Shown here piece after piece: positions 1-7,596 of a stretch of DNA of 64,000 nucleotides (position 1 is the first letter of the stretch; each line of letters opens with the position of its first letter). The notes beneath the pieces were generated by a model. It made no database searches. It saw nothing but the letters and a program-made list of their open reading frames with translations, and had not been told where the DNA came from. Origin of the DNA: Caulobacter sp. NIBR1757. Its GTDB lineage: Bacteria > Pseudomonadota > Alphaproteobacteria > Caulobacterales > Caulobacteraceae. Made by a program: the position numbers and the translations under genes. The DNA is taken from assembly GCF_027912495.1 (NCBI RefSeq), contig NZ_CP115463.1, forward strand, positions 2,864,501 to 2,928,500, in the 5' to 3' direction.

Positions 1-121
1 TGGCGATGGCGAAATCGGCGGCCGTGCCCTGGTTCGCCGCGAAGTAGGCGTAGACCATGACAAGGGCCAGCACGAAGCTGACGATGATAGTGTTTCGGAA
101 ATTGGACAGCAGCGCCGTCAT
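1..121 (-). CDS. Membrane-anchored protein, N-terminal fragment (runs off the left edge)
   Basis: An ATG at 119-121 on the minus strand opens a frame that stays open to the window edge (about 40 residues visible). It begins MTALLSNFRNTIIVSFVLAL, followed by VMVYAYFAANQGT, so the visible part is a short cytoplasmic start and one hydrophobic segment (about residues 11-29), then a probably periplasmic stretch. A Shine-Dalgarno-like AGGGG lies eight bases before the ATG and is embedded in a hairpin (127-157). It follows the secF-Mth938 genes in the same direction. Too little is visible to name a family. Confidence 0.5.
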   Translation of the reverse strand, partial: MTALLSNFRNTIIVSFVLALVMVYAYFAANQGTAADFAIA

Positions 122-126
122 TGTTC

Positions 127-157
127 GAGCCCCTCGAAAAGTCCTACCCAGGGGCTC
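127..157 (-). promoter_or_regulatory. Hairpin enclosing the ribosome binding site of the partial membrane gene
   Basis: GAGCCCCT (127-134) pairs perfectly with AGGGGCTC (150-157) across a 15-base loop. In the minus-strand transcript the right half of the stem contains the AGGGG that should serve as Shine-Dalgarno sequence for the gene starting at 121. It may occlude translation initiation, or it may be a U-less terminator for the secF operon. Only the pairing is seen; the role is inferred. Confidence 0.35.
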
Positions 158-192
158 AGCTATAGGCCGGTTCGGCCGGACCTGCCAAGACT

Positions 193-546
193 TCAGACGG
201 CGATGAGCGCCGCGGCCATCCGCCGGCCTTCGGAGGCCAGCACATTGTAGCTGCGCGCCGCCGCCTCGCTGGACATGAATTCCAGGCCCAGCCCCCTGGC
301 GCGAAGCCCTTCGCGAATCTCGCGGGGCGGCAGGGCCTGGTTGAGGCCGGTGCCGAGCAGCACGAACTCCACCGCCGAACCGGCCGCGAACACCGGGGCG
401 AAGGCGTCCAGGGCAAGATCGCCCAGGCTGGCCACCGACCAGTCCTGGGCGACATCGTCGAGGATCAGCAACGATCCGGGCCGCCAGAGGCCGGCGACCC
501 GAAAGCCGCCGCCGCCCCAGGCGTCGATGGAGGGCGCCTGCCGCAT
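193..546 (-). CDS. Mth938-like (DUF498/NDUFAF3 family) protein
   Basis: This 117-residue protein matches the Mth938-like fold family, related to the mitochondrial complex I assembly factor NDUFAF3. The recognisable features are the N-terminal IDAWGGGGFRVAG segment, the SLLIL strand, the central EFVLLGTG motif and a closing R-x-x-N-x-L-x-x-E-G-R-R region. It has no signal peptide, no membrane segment and normal family length. The start lies five bases after the secF stop, so it is probably co-transcribed with yajC-secD-secF. This linkage is common in alphaproteobacteria, but the molecular function is unknown; a role in respiratory complex or membrane protein assembly is only an inference. Confidence 0.8.
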   Translation of the reverse strand: MRQAPSIDAWGGGGFRVAGLWRPGSLLILDDVAQDWSVASLGDLALDAFAPVFAAGSAVEFVLLGTGLNQALPPREIREGLRARGLGLEFMSSEAAARSYNVLASEGRRMAAALIAV

Positions 547-551
547 GGACC

Positions 552-1538
552 CTACGCCCGCGACGCCGGTCCCAGGATCTGGACTTCGGCTTCCGTGTCT
601 TCCTTACGCTTGCCGCCATTCCACAGAAGGATGATCGGGGCCGCGACATAGATCGACGAGTAGGTGCCGAGCGCGATCCCGAAGATCATGATGATCGAGA
701 AGCCGTACAGCGCATCGCCGCCGAAGACGGCCAAGCCGCCCAGGGCGATGATGGCGGTCAGGCCGGTGATCACCGTGCGCGACAGGGTCTCGTTGATCGA
801 CAGGTCGATGATCTCGCGCATCGGCATCTTCTTGTACTTGCGCATGTTCTCGCGCAGGCGGTCAAAGACCACGACGGTGTCGTTCATCGAGTAGCCGATG
901 ATGGTCAGGATGGCCGCCACGGTCGTCAGGCTGAATTCCAGCTTGAAAACGGCAATCATGCCGAAGGTCAGAAAGACGTCGTGGAACAGGGCCACGACGG
1001 CCCCGAGCCCGAACTGCAGTTCGAAGCGGAACCAGATGTAGAGCAGCATCAGGCCGATCGCCGCCAACAGGGCGATGATACCGCCGGTGAACAGCTCGCT
1101 GGAGACCTTGGGCCCGACCACCTCGGTGCGGGTGAAGGCCTTGTCGTCGACGCCGGCGACCTTCTCGATCGCCGCCTTGACCTGCTCGACCTTCTGGGCC
1201 GGGTTCTCACCGGGTTCGAAGCGGGTCGAGACGTGCCGGGCGCCGGACGGGTCGTCCGGGGTGGCGAAACCCTGGACCTGCGGATCGCCGACGCCCTGGG
1301 CGGCGAGGGCCTGGCGGATGGCGCCGAGGTTGGCCGGTCCAGGCGTCGAAAACTCAAGCAGGGTGCCGCCCTTGAAGTCGATGCCGCAGTTCAAACCTCC
1401 ACAGGGAGGAGTCGCCGGATAGATGGCCATGAACAGCGAACCGATCGCCAGCAGGATGGAGATGGCGCCCGCGTACTTCGAGAAGGCGACGAACCGGAAG
1501 TTGGTCTTGACCGGCAGGATCTTGATGAGAGGCCACAT
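552..1538 (-). CDS. secF: Protein translocase subunit SecF
   Basis: SecF (328 residues) partners SecD in the proton-motive-force-driven late steps of Sec export. It has an N-terminal membrane segment near residue 25, a first periplasmic domain containing GIDFKGGTLLEF (the conserved G-x-D-F-x-G-G motif), and a C-terminal block of five membrane segments. That block carries FELQFGLGAVVALFHDV and GYSMNDTVVVFDRLRENMRK, both SecF signatures. The length is typical. It lies 12 bases after secD and shortly before the Mth938-like gene, in one transcription unit with yajC. Nothing in it looks degenerate. Confidence 0.97.
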   Translation of the reverse strand: MWPLIKILPVKTNFRFVAFSKYAGAISILLAIGSLFMAIYPATPPCGGLNCGIDFKGGTLLEFSTPGPANLGAIRQALAAQGVGDPQVQGFATPDDPSGARHVSTRFEPGENPAQKVEQVKAAIEKVAGVDDKAFTRTEVVGPKVSSELFTGGIIALLAAIGLMLLYIWFRFELQFGLGAVVALFHDVFLTFGMIAVFKLEFSLTTVAAILTIIGYSMNDTVVVFDRLRENMRKYKKMPMREIIDLSINETLSRTVITGLTAIIALGGLAVFGGDALYGFSIIMIFGIALGTYSSIYVAAPIILLWNGGKRKEDTEAEVQILGPASRA

Positions 1539-1550
1539 GGTCTTCAGGTC

Positions 1551-3140
1551 CTAAGCGATCGGCAGGGTCTTGGGACGCGCGGTGCGATACCACACGGCCA
1601 GCAGAACCTGGGTGATGAGCACGGCCGAGAACACCGAGGTGAACACGCCGATCGAGAGGGTCCAGGCGAAGCCGCGGACCGGGCCGGCGCCGGCCGAGAA
1701 CATGATCGCCGCGGCGATCAGAGTTGTCAGGTTGGCGTCGATGATGGTGACCATGGCCCGCGAGAAGCCCGCGTCCATCGAGGCCAGCAGCGGTCTCCCC
1801 GCCCTCACCTCATCTCTCATCCGCTCGTAGATCAACACATTGGCGTCGACCGCGACCGCAAGGGTCAGGATCAGGCCGGCGATGCCAGGCAGGGTCAGGG
1901 TGGCCTGGGTCAGGCTCATGGCCCCAACGATCAACATGGCGTTGACGAGCAGGGCGATGATCGACACCCCGCCGAACAGCAGGCCGTAGGTCAGCAGCAT
2001 GAAGACCAGGATCGAGACGAAGCCGACGGTGGTCGAAAGCTGGCCGGCCTTGACGGCGTCCGCCCCCAGCTCAGCCCCGACCGTGCGCTGCTCTTCGACG
2101 TTCAGCGGCGCCGGCAGGGCGCCGGCGTTGAGCAGGATCGACATCTCGTTGGCTGTCTGGATCGTGTAGTTGCCGGTGATCTCGCCCGAGCCGCCGGTGA
2201 TGGCGCTTTGGATATTGGGCGCCGACTGCACGACGCCATCCAGAACGATGGCGAACGGCTTGCCGATGTTCTTCTGGGTCACTGCCGCGAAGCGCTTGGC
2301 CCCCTCCCCGTTGAGGCGGAAGGTGACGACGGTCTGGCCGTTCTGGTTGGTGCCGACGCCCGCGTGGGTCAGCATGTCGCCGCTGACCTCGATCCGCTTG
2401 CGCAACAGCAGCGCGCCACCGCCCTTCTGGGGCAGAACTTCAGACCCCGGCGGAATGGCGCCCTCGCCGGCCGCGCGGTTGTCATCCGGATCGTCGTTGA
2501 CCATCTGGAAGGTCAGGCGGGCGGTCTTGCCGATGATGTTCTTGAGCTTTTCCGGATCGCTCTCGCCCGGGGCCTGGACGACGATGCGATTCGTCCCCTG
2601 GCGAGTGATCGAGGGCTCCTTGGTGCCCAGTTCGTCGATCCGGCGGCGGACGATCTCGATCGACTGCTCGACGGCGCCCGAAGCGGTCTCGCTGATGGCC
2701 GTGTCGGTGTAGGTCAGGCGGATGGCCTGGTCACCCTGGCGGCTGACGTTGATGTCGGCGGTCCCGGCCCGGGTCGGACTGGGGGCCTGCTTGCTCAATT
2801 CGACGAAGGCGGCCTGCGCCTTGTCGGCGGGCATCAGGACGATGACGCTCTTGCCGTCCTGCGACACGCCCTGCGGCGGGGTCCCGGCGTTACCCAGGAT
2901 CCGGCGGACTTCCTCCGACAGGTTGTTGAGCTTCTCCTTCTGCAGCGCGGTCGTATCGACCTCGAGCAGCAGGTAGGAGCCGCCCTGCAGGTCGAGACCC
3001 AGGTTCAGCGTGCTCTTGGGCAGGAAGCCCGGCATGCCGGCCCGGACGTTGGCCGGCAGCACGTTGGGCAGGGCGAACAGCAGGCCGAAGAGCACTGTCG
3101 CGACGACGACAATGATCTTCCAGCGGGACAACTGCATCAT
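1551..3140 (-). CDS. secD: Protein translocase subunit SecD
   Basis: SecD (529 residues) has an N-terminal membrane helix, a large periplasmic P1 domain and a C-terminal RND-like bundle of five helices. Diagnostic motifs are LNLGLDLQGGSYLLLEVD near residue 45, RRRIDELGTKEPSITRQGTNRIVVQ in the P1 head (the canonical R-x-D-E-x-G), LNAGALPAPL before the membrane bundle, and DANVLIYERMRDE in the fourth helix, whose Asp takes part in proton coupling. It follows yajC by 47 bases and precedes secF. The length is in the usual range for alphaproteobacteria. Confidence 0.97.
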   Translation of the reverse strand: MMQLSRWKIIVVVATVLFGLLFALPNVLPANVRAGMPGFLPKSTLNLGLDLQGGSYLLLEVDTTALQKEKLNNLSEEVRRILGNAGTPPQGVSQDGKSVIVLMPADKAQAAFVELSKQAPSPTRAGTADINVSRQGDQAIRLTYTDTAISETASGAVEQSIEIVRRRIDELGTKEPSITRQGTNRIVVQAPGESDPEKLKNIIGKTARLTFQMVNDDPDDNRAAGEGAIPPGSEVLPQKGGGALLLRKRIEVSGDMLTHAGVGTNQNGQTVVTFRLNGEGAKRFAAVTQKNIGKPFAIVLDGVVQSAPNIQSAITGGSGEITGNYTIQTANEMSILLNAGALPAPLNVEEQRTVGAELGADAVKAGQLSTTVGFVSILVFMLLTYGLLFGGVSIIALLVNAMLIVGAMSLTQATLTLPGIAGLILTLAVAVDANVLIYERMRDEVRAGRPLLASMDAGFSRAMVTIIDANLTTLIAAAIMFSAGAGPVRGFAWTLSIGVFTSVFSAVLITQVLLAVWYRTARPKTLPIA

Positions 3141-3187
3141 GGCGGTGGAATTCCTCGCGAGCTTTTCGGGACGCCTCTAGGAGGCGA

Positions 3188-3484
3188 TCAGCTCTTGGCG
3201 TCGTTGGCGGGGGCGGGTTCGCCCTTGGTGCGGACCACGCCGATCATCGCCTTGACCACCTTGACGGTGACGCCCTGGGCGATCTCGACGCCGACTTCCT
3301 TGTCCTCGACGCGGACGACCTTACCGACCAGGCCGCTCGACAGCTCGATCATGTCGCCGCGCTTGACGTTGGCGATCATCGCCTGATGTTCCTTGGCGCG
3401 CTTCTGCTGGGGCCGGATGATCATGAAATAGAACAACGGGACCATCAGCAGCAACGGCGCCAGTTGCATAAGACCTTCGGGCAT
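3188..3484 (-). CDS. yajC: Preprotein translocase accessory subunit YajC
   Basis: This 98-residue protein has the standard YajC layout: one N-terminal membrane helix (LAPLLLMVPLFYFMIIRPQQ, about residues 7-26), followed directly by the conserved R-P-Q-Q-K-R-x-K-E-H and a small basic cytoplasmic domain with the G-D-x-I-x-x-x-S-G-x-x-G-x-V pattern. YajC associates with SecDF and with AcrB-type pumps. It is the first gene of the yajC-secD-secF unit, and its promoter should lie in the 159-bp divergent gap shared with the DUF815 ATPase gene. Confidence 0.95.
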   Translation of the reverse strand: MPEGLMQLAPLLLMVPLFYFMIIRPQQKRAKEHQAMIANVKRGDMIELSSGLVGKVVRVEDKEVGVEIAQGVTVKVVKAMIGVVRTKGEPAPANDAKS

Positions 3485-3563
3485 TTCGACTCCAGTGTAA
3501 CGGTGCGGCGCAGGCCCCGAGGGCGCGCCGGTTTCAGGTCGGCGGAAACTAGGGCTTGACCCT

Positions 3564-3579
3564 GCTCATTGCAATGAGC
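3564..3579. promoter_or_regulatory. 16-bp perfect palindrome between yajC and the DUF815 gene
   Basis: GCTCATTGCAATGAGC is a perfect 16-bp inverted repeat in the divergent gap (3485-3643). A TTGAC, which could be a rightward -35 element, lies four bases before it at 3556-3560. The position suits a dimeric repressor site governing one or both divergent genes. No regulator can be named. Confidence 0.4.
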
Positions 3580-3643
3580 GGCCCGAACACAGGCGAGGCC
3601 TGTGGCTTTTCGCCGTCACAGTCCGCTAGAAGCGGTCCTGAAA

Positions 3644-4477
3644 ATGACCGACCTGACGCCTCTCCTGACCCGCATCGCCGACGCCCTTGACCGTCTGGTC
3701 CCCGCCGCGCCGGCCGAGGCCGACTTCGCGGCCGCCCGGCTGTTCCGCCATGATCCGGCCAGAGCCGCCTTCCTGCCGGCCCCCGACTACCCCCTGCCGC
3801 TGGACCTGCTGGTCGGCGTGGATCGCCAGAAGGCCCGGTTTGTCGAGAATCTGGGCCGCTTCGCCCGCGGCCTGCCGACCAACCACGCCCTGCTGTGGGG
3901 CGTGCGCGGCACCGGCAAGAGCAGCCTGGCCAAGGCCGCGTTCATGGCCGCGGTCAGCGACTATCCGGCCCTCAAGCTGGTCGAGGTCGATCGCGACGAG
4001 GTCACCGCCCTGCCCGCCCTGTTCGATCTGTTGCGGGGCCGGCCCGAGCGCTTCGTGGTGCTGTGCGACGACCTGTCGTTCGAGGACGGGGCGGCGGCGG
4101 CCAAGGCGCTGAAGTCGGCCCTGGAGGGCGGCGTCGCCGGGCCGCCGGAGAATGTGCTGTTCGTGGCCACCTCGAATCGCCGCCACCTGATGCCGCGCGA
4201 CCATGCCGAGGGCCGGGGTCTGATCGCCGCATCCGAGGACGCCGAGGAAGAGGTCAGCGTCTCCGACCGGTTCGGGCTCTGGGTCGGCTTCCCGCCGATG
4301 GACCAGGCGGCCTATCTGGAGGCGGTGCGGTCCTATGCCGGCCGGTTCGATCTGCGCGCGAAGGACCTGGATCGCCGCGCGTTGCAGTGGGCCCAAGCGC
4401 GCGGCTCCCGCTCGGGCCGCGTCGCCTGGCAGTTCATCCGCGACCTGGCCGGTGAGCTCGGAAAGCCCCTCCCCTAG
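3644..4477 (+). CDS. DUF815-family AAA-type ATPase
   Basis: This ATP-binding protein of about 277 residues belongs to the DUF815 family. The Walker A motif is GVRGTGKSSLAKA, the Walker B region ends in VVLCDDLSFE, and the family signatures ENVLFVATSNRRHLMPR and SDRFGLWVGF are present. The DLLVGVDRQK motif is near the N-terminus. An upstream GTG at 3602 would add 14 residues, but the conserved DUF815 N-terminus begins around MTDLTPLL, so the ATG at 3644 is preferred. It converges on dipM, and the two stop codons overlap in the tetranucleotide CTAG (4474-4477). Family members are common in proteobacteria and uncharacterised. Confidence 0.88.
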   Translation: MTDLTPLLTRIADALDRLVPAAPAEADFAAARLFRHDPARAAFLPAPDYPLPLDLLVGVDRQKARFVENLGRFARGLPTNHALLWGVRGTGKSSLAKAAFMAAVSDYPALKLVEVDRDEVTALPALFDLLRGRPERFVVLCDDLSFEDGAAAAKALKSALEGGVAGPPENVLFVATSNRRHLMPRDHAEGRGLIAASEDAEEEVSVSDRFGLWVGFPPMDQAAYLEAVRSYAGRFDLRAKDLDRRALQWAQARGSRSGRVAWQFIRDLAGELGKPLP

Positions 4478-6063
4478 CGGGGAAGGACGATCTGTGGGTC
4501 GATCGCCCGGGCCTTGTACTTGGCCGAGGGCGAGTGGCGAACCTCGAAGTGCAGCTGGGGCTTGGGCGCGTCGCCGCTCTGGCCGACGACGCCGATCTTC
4601 TGACCGCGGCTGACCCGCTGGTCCATGCTGACATCGGCGGAGCGCAGGTTGGCGTAGACTGTCGCCCAGCCATCGGCATGGATGACGATGACCGTCAGAC
4701 CCGAGTTCGGCAGGTCGTTGGCCAGCTTGACGATGCCGTCCGCGGCGGCGACCACCGGCGTGCCGGCCGCCGCGCCGATGTCGACGCCGTCATTCCGCTG
4801 CATGGGCCCCCGGGGCCCGTAGGGCGAAATGATTGTCCCGCGCACCGGCCACTGGAAGCGGCCGGCCGCCATGCGCGCGTAGTCGGCGTCGGTGTACGAC
4901 GGCGGCTTGTCGTCCGGCATCAGCGGCGGCAGCGGCTTGGATGAGGGCGGCGGGGCCACTGGCTGTTGCACCGGTGGTTTGTAGACCGGCGGCTTGACCA
5001 CCGGCGGCGTGGCGACGACCGGCGGTGTCGTGACGGGCGGCTTCACGGCCGGGGGCTTGCTGGCCGGCGGCCTGGCCGGGGGCAGTTGACTGGGGGCGGT
5101 CTGAACCGGCGGGCGTTCGACCGGCGGCTGCTGCACGGGCGGCAGGGCGCGCGGATCATACGGCGTCTCGACCGGCGGACGCGAGGACGGCGGCATGCGC
5201 GGATCGTCTGGCACATAGGTCGGCTGCGGGGCCGTCGGTTGCGGACGCGGACGCGGCGGAGCCGGCGCGTCGACCGTCACCGAGACCGTCTTCTTGACCG
5301 GACCGCTGTCCTTGAAGCCCTGCGGCAGGCGCAGCTTCTGGCCCTTCTTGATGGCGGCCTTGGTGGTCAGGTTGTTCTCTTCGGCCAGGGCCGCGACCTT
5401 GACGTTGAAGCGCTTGGCGACGGCGGTGAGGGTGTCGCCGCTCTCGACCACATAGGCCTTGCCCTTGCTGGCCGGGCCTTTCAGCACCTGGCCGGGCTTC
5501 AGAAGGAAGGGCTCCTTCAGCTTGTTGTCGTCGGCCAGCTGCTTGCGGGTGGTGCCCAGTTCGCGGGCCACGGCGTCGAGGCCCTGGCCCGACTTGACCG
5601 TCCAGGTCTTCGGCTTGCCGTCGACGGCGATGACCTTGCCGGCGACGGTGACGACGGTGCGGTTTTCAGTGCGCCTGGCCGGCGGGGGGTCGTCCTCGGC
5701 GTCGTTCTGGGCCAGCTGGATCGGCGCGGGCGCCTCATAGCGGTCCTGCGCCGGCGGGGCGAGGTTCGAGACCTTGATAATGCCGCCTTCGCTCTGCGGC
5801 GGGGCCCAGGCGACATCGCCGGGCTCATCGGCCGGCGCGGCCTCCTCCTCTGCATCGCCCTGCGGCGGAGGGGGCGGCGGCGGCGGCGGCGCATCGCTCT
5901 GGCGGATGGCGTAGGCCGGCTTGGGCATCTCGATGGCCGTCGGGCCGGTTCCGGCCTGTTGGCCCTCGACCACGGGATAGCGCGGCGTCGGAGCGGTCGC
6001 GCAGGCGGTCAGGGCGGCGGCGCTGGCCGCGAGCAACAGGGCGCGGGTAAAATACTGGGTCAT
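4474..6063 (-). CDS. dipM: LysM and degenerate LytM (M23) domain envelope lipoprotein, DipM-type
   Basis: This 529-residue protein has a lipoprotein signal (LTAC, acylated Cys21), an acidic Pro-rich linker, two LysM domains (about 155-197 and 205-248), a long Pro-rich region (about 265-390) and a C-terminal LytM domain (405-528). The LytM zinc and catalytic positions are mostly lost. The canonical H-x-G-x-D reads NDGVD, the YAHL His reads YANL, and H-L-H reads QLH; only the Asp and the last His remain. It therefore should not cut peptidoglycan. The family knowledge used is that Caulobacter DipM is a catalytically inactive LytM protein that controls septal hydrolases, and C. crescentus DipM is described with four LysM domains, twice the number seen here. 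A perfect CtrA box precedes the gene. It sits upstream of nothing but its own convergent neighbour, with pcm-surE-serS behind it. Confidence 0.85.
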   Translation of the reverse strand: MTQYFTRALLLAASAAALTACATAPTPRYPVVEGQQAGTGPTAIEMPKPAYAIRQSDAPPPPPPPPPQGDAEEEAAPADEPGDVAWAPPQSEGGIIKVSNLAPPAQDRYEAPAPIQLAQNDAEDDPPPARRTENRTVVTVAGKVIAVDGKPKTWTVKSGQGLDAVARELGTTRKQLADDNKLKEPFLLKPGQVLKGPASKGKAYVVESGDTLTAVAKRFNVKVAALAEENNLTTKAAIKKGQKLRLPQGFKDSGPVKKTVSVTVDAPAPPRPRPQPTAPQPTYVPDDPRMPPSSRPPVETPYDPRALPPVQQPPVERPPVQTAPSQLPPARPPASKPPAVKPPVTTPPVVATPPVVKPPVYKPPVQQPVAPPPSSKPLPPLMPDDKPPSYTDADYARMAAGRFQWPVRGTIISPYGPRGPMQRNDGVDIGAAAGTPVVAAADGIVKLANDLPNSGLTVIVIHADGWATVYANLRSADVSMDQRVSRGQKIGVVGQSGDAPKPQLHFEVRHSPSAKYKARAIDPQIVLPR

Positions 6064-6108
6064 CGCCGCTCTCTTGATCAGTCGAACGACACACCTGGCT
6101 TGATGCGC

Positions 6109-6124
6109 GTTAAGCCTGCGTTAA
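6109..6124 (-). promoter_or_regulatory. CtrA binding site upstream of dipM
   Basis: Read on the minus strand the sequence is TTAA-CGCAGGC-TTAAC, an exact match to the CtrA consensus TTAA-N7-TTAAC. It lies 46 bases before the dipM ATG at 6063, within the 90-bp gap after pcm. CtrA is the cell-cycle master regulator of Caulobacterales; control of dipM by it is inferred from the site. Confidence 0.75.
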
Positions 6125-6153
6125 GCACACGAGGACGCCGACGGTTTTACGGG

Positions 6154-6813
6154 TCAAAGTTCGCGCGCGACGCCGTCCAGGAGGGGGACGAACCGCACGT
6201 CGCACAATGTTTCCCGCAGGAAGCCGCCCGCGCCATCGCCCGCATAGCGGATCAATTGCTGAACAGGCCCCCGGCCCACCGGCGCCACCAGAACCCCGTC
6301 CGGTTTCAGTTGCGCGAGGAGTCTTGTCGGCTCTTCGGGCGCCGCTGCTGTGACCATAATGCGGTCAAAAGGCGCCTGCTCCGCCCAGCCCTCTCCGCCG
6401 TCGCCGAACTTGGTGATGACGTTGACCAGCTGCAGGGTTTTGAAACGCGCCTCGGCCTCTGCCATCAGGGTGCGGTAGCGTTCGATCGTGTAGACCAGCC
6501 GCGACAGCCGGCTGAGGATGGCGGTCTGATAGCCACTTCCCGTGCCGATCTCGAGCACCCGCGACCGGCGATCCAGGGTCAGGGCCTGGGTCATCAGGCC
6601 GACGATGTAGGGCTGGCTGATCGTCTGGCCGCAGGCGATGGGCAGGGCTGAATCTTCCCACGACCGCGTCTTGAACAGATCCGGCGTGAAGATCTCGCGC
6701 GGCGTCTTCTCCATGGCGCCCAGCACCTTGACGTCGCTCACGCCCTGCTCGCGCAGCGCCAGGATCAGCTTGGCGCGATCCTCACCTTCGTGTTCGGGCG
6801 GCGGCTTGGACAT
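6154..6813 (-). CDS. pcm: Protein-L-isoaspartate O-methyltransferase
   Basis: This 219-residue enzyme transfers a methyl group from SAM to isoaspartyl residues in damaged proteins. It shows the SAM-binding motif RVLEIGTGSGYQTAIL, the family-specific upstream segment ALPIACGQTISQPYIVGLMTQAL, and VYTIERYRTL, FDRIMVTAAAPE and LKPDGVLVAPVG. The length is normal. Its ATG directly abuts the surE stop codon, and surE in turn overlaps serS by one base. Pcm, SurE and SerS therefore form a tightly coupled unit; pcm-surE linkage is very common in proteobacteria. Confidence 0.95.
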   Translation of the reverse strand: MSKPPPEHEGEDRAKLILALREQGVSDVKVLGAMEKTPREIFTPDLFKTRSWEDSALPIACGQTISQPYIVGLMTQALTLDRRSRVLEIGTGSGYQTAILSRLSRLVYTIERYRTLMAEAEARFKTLQLVNVITKFGDGGEGWAEQAPFDRIMVTAAAPEEPTRLLAQLKPDGVLVAPVGRGPVQQLIRYAGDGAGGFLRETLCDVRFVPLLDGVAREL

Positions 6814-7596
6814 TCAGGCTTTCGGCGGCGCTCCGCCCAGCAAGCCCTTGAGCGCATGGACGGTTTCGTTGTGGGTCAGGTCGATATGGAGGGGCGTCAC
6901 CGAAATGCGACCCTCATAGGTGGCCTTCAGGTCTGTGCCCTCGGCCGGGTTGGACAGCTGGCCGGAGAAGCCCATCCAGTAATAGTCGCGGCCGCGCAGG
7001 TCGGTGCGGCGCTCGGCCTTGCGGATGTGCATGTCGCGGAAGCCCTGGCGCGTCACCTCGACGGCGGTCACCTCTTCCGGCGGCCGGGAGGGGAAGTTGA
7101 CGTTCATGATGACGTCCTTCGGCCAGCCGACTTCCAGCAGGCGTTTGACGATGCCCGGGCCGTAGGTCTCGGCGGTCTCCCAGAAGGGAATGACCTCGTC
7201 GTGGAAGGCCAGCATCGACTGCGACAGGGCGATCGAGGGAATGCCCAGCGCCATGCCCTCGATTGCGCCCGCGACGGTGCCGGACATGGTGACGTCCTCG
7301 GCGATGTTCTGGCCGCGATTGACCCCCGACAGCACCAGGTCGGGCGGGGCGCCCTCGACCAGGTTGCGGATGCCCAGCATGACGCAGTCGGTCGGCGTGC
7401 CGGTCACCGCCCATTTGCGCTCGGCGACTTTGCGGACCCTCAGCGGATCGGCCAGGGTCAGGGCCCGGCTGGCCCCGGACTGCTCGTACTCCGGCGCGAC
7501 GACCCAGACGTCGTCGGTCAGGACGCGGGCGATCTTCTCGAGGCACTCGAGGCCCTCGGCGTGGATGCCGTCGTCGTTGGTCAGCAGGATGCGCAT
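6814..7596 (-). CDS. surE: 5'/3'-nucleotidase SurE
   Basis: This 260-residue survival protein is a metal-dependent nucleoside monophosphate and polyphosphate phosphatase. The N-terminus [16 protein letters not shown] carries the catalytic Asp-Asp pair. [17 protein letters not shown] and the metal-binding [25 protein letters not shown] region follow, with conserved Ser and Asn ligands. The length matches the family. The ATG overlaps the serS stop codon by one base, consistent with translational coupling. Confidence 0.96.
   Translation of the reverse strand: MRILLTNDDGIHAEGLECLEKIARVLTDDVWVVAPEYEQSGASRALTLADPLRVRKVAERKWAVTGTPTDCVMLGIRNLVEGAPPDLVLSGVNRGQNIAEDVTMSGTVAGAIEGMALGIPSIALSQSMLAFHDEVIPFWETAETYGPGIVKRLLEVGWPKDVIMNVNFPSRPPEEVTAVEVTRQGFRDMHIRKAERRTDLRGRDYYWMGFSGQLSNPAEGTDLKATYEGRISVTPLHIDLTHNETVHALKGLLGGAPPKA

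Noticed and set aside
981..3386. An 801-codon open frame on the plus strand
   Set aside because: It is antisense to secF, secD and yajC, is made of charged low-complexity residues (Asp, Gly, Arg, His), and has no domain. Such mirror frames are expected at this GC content.
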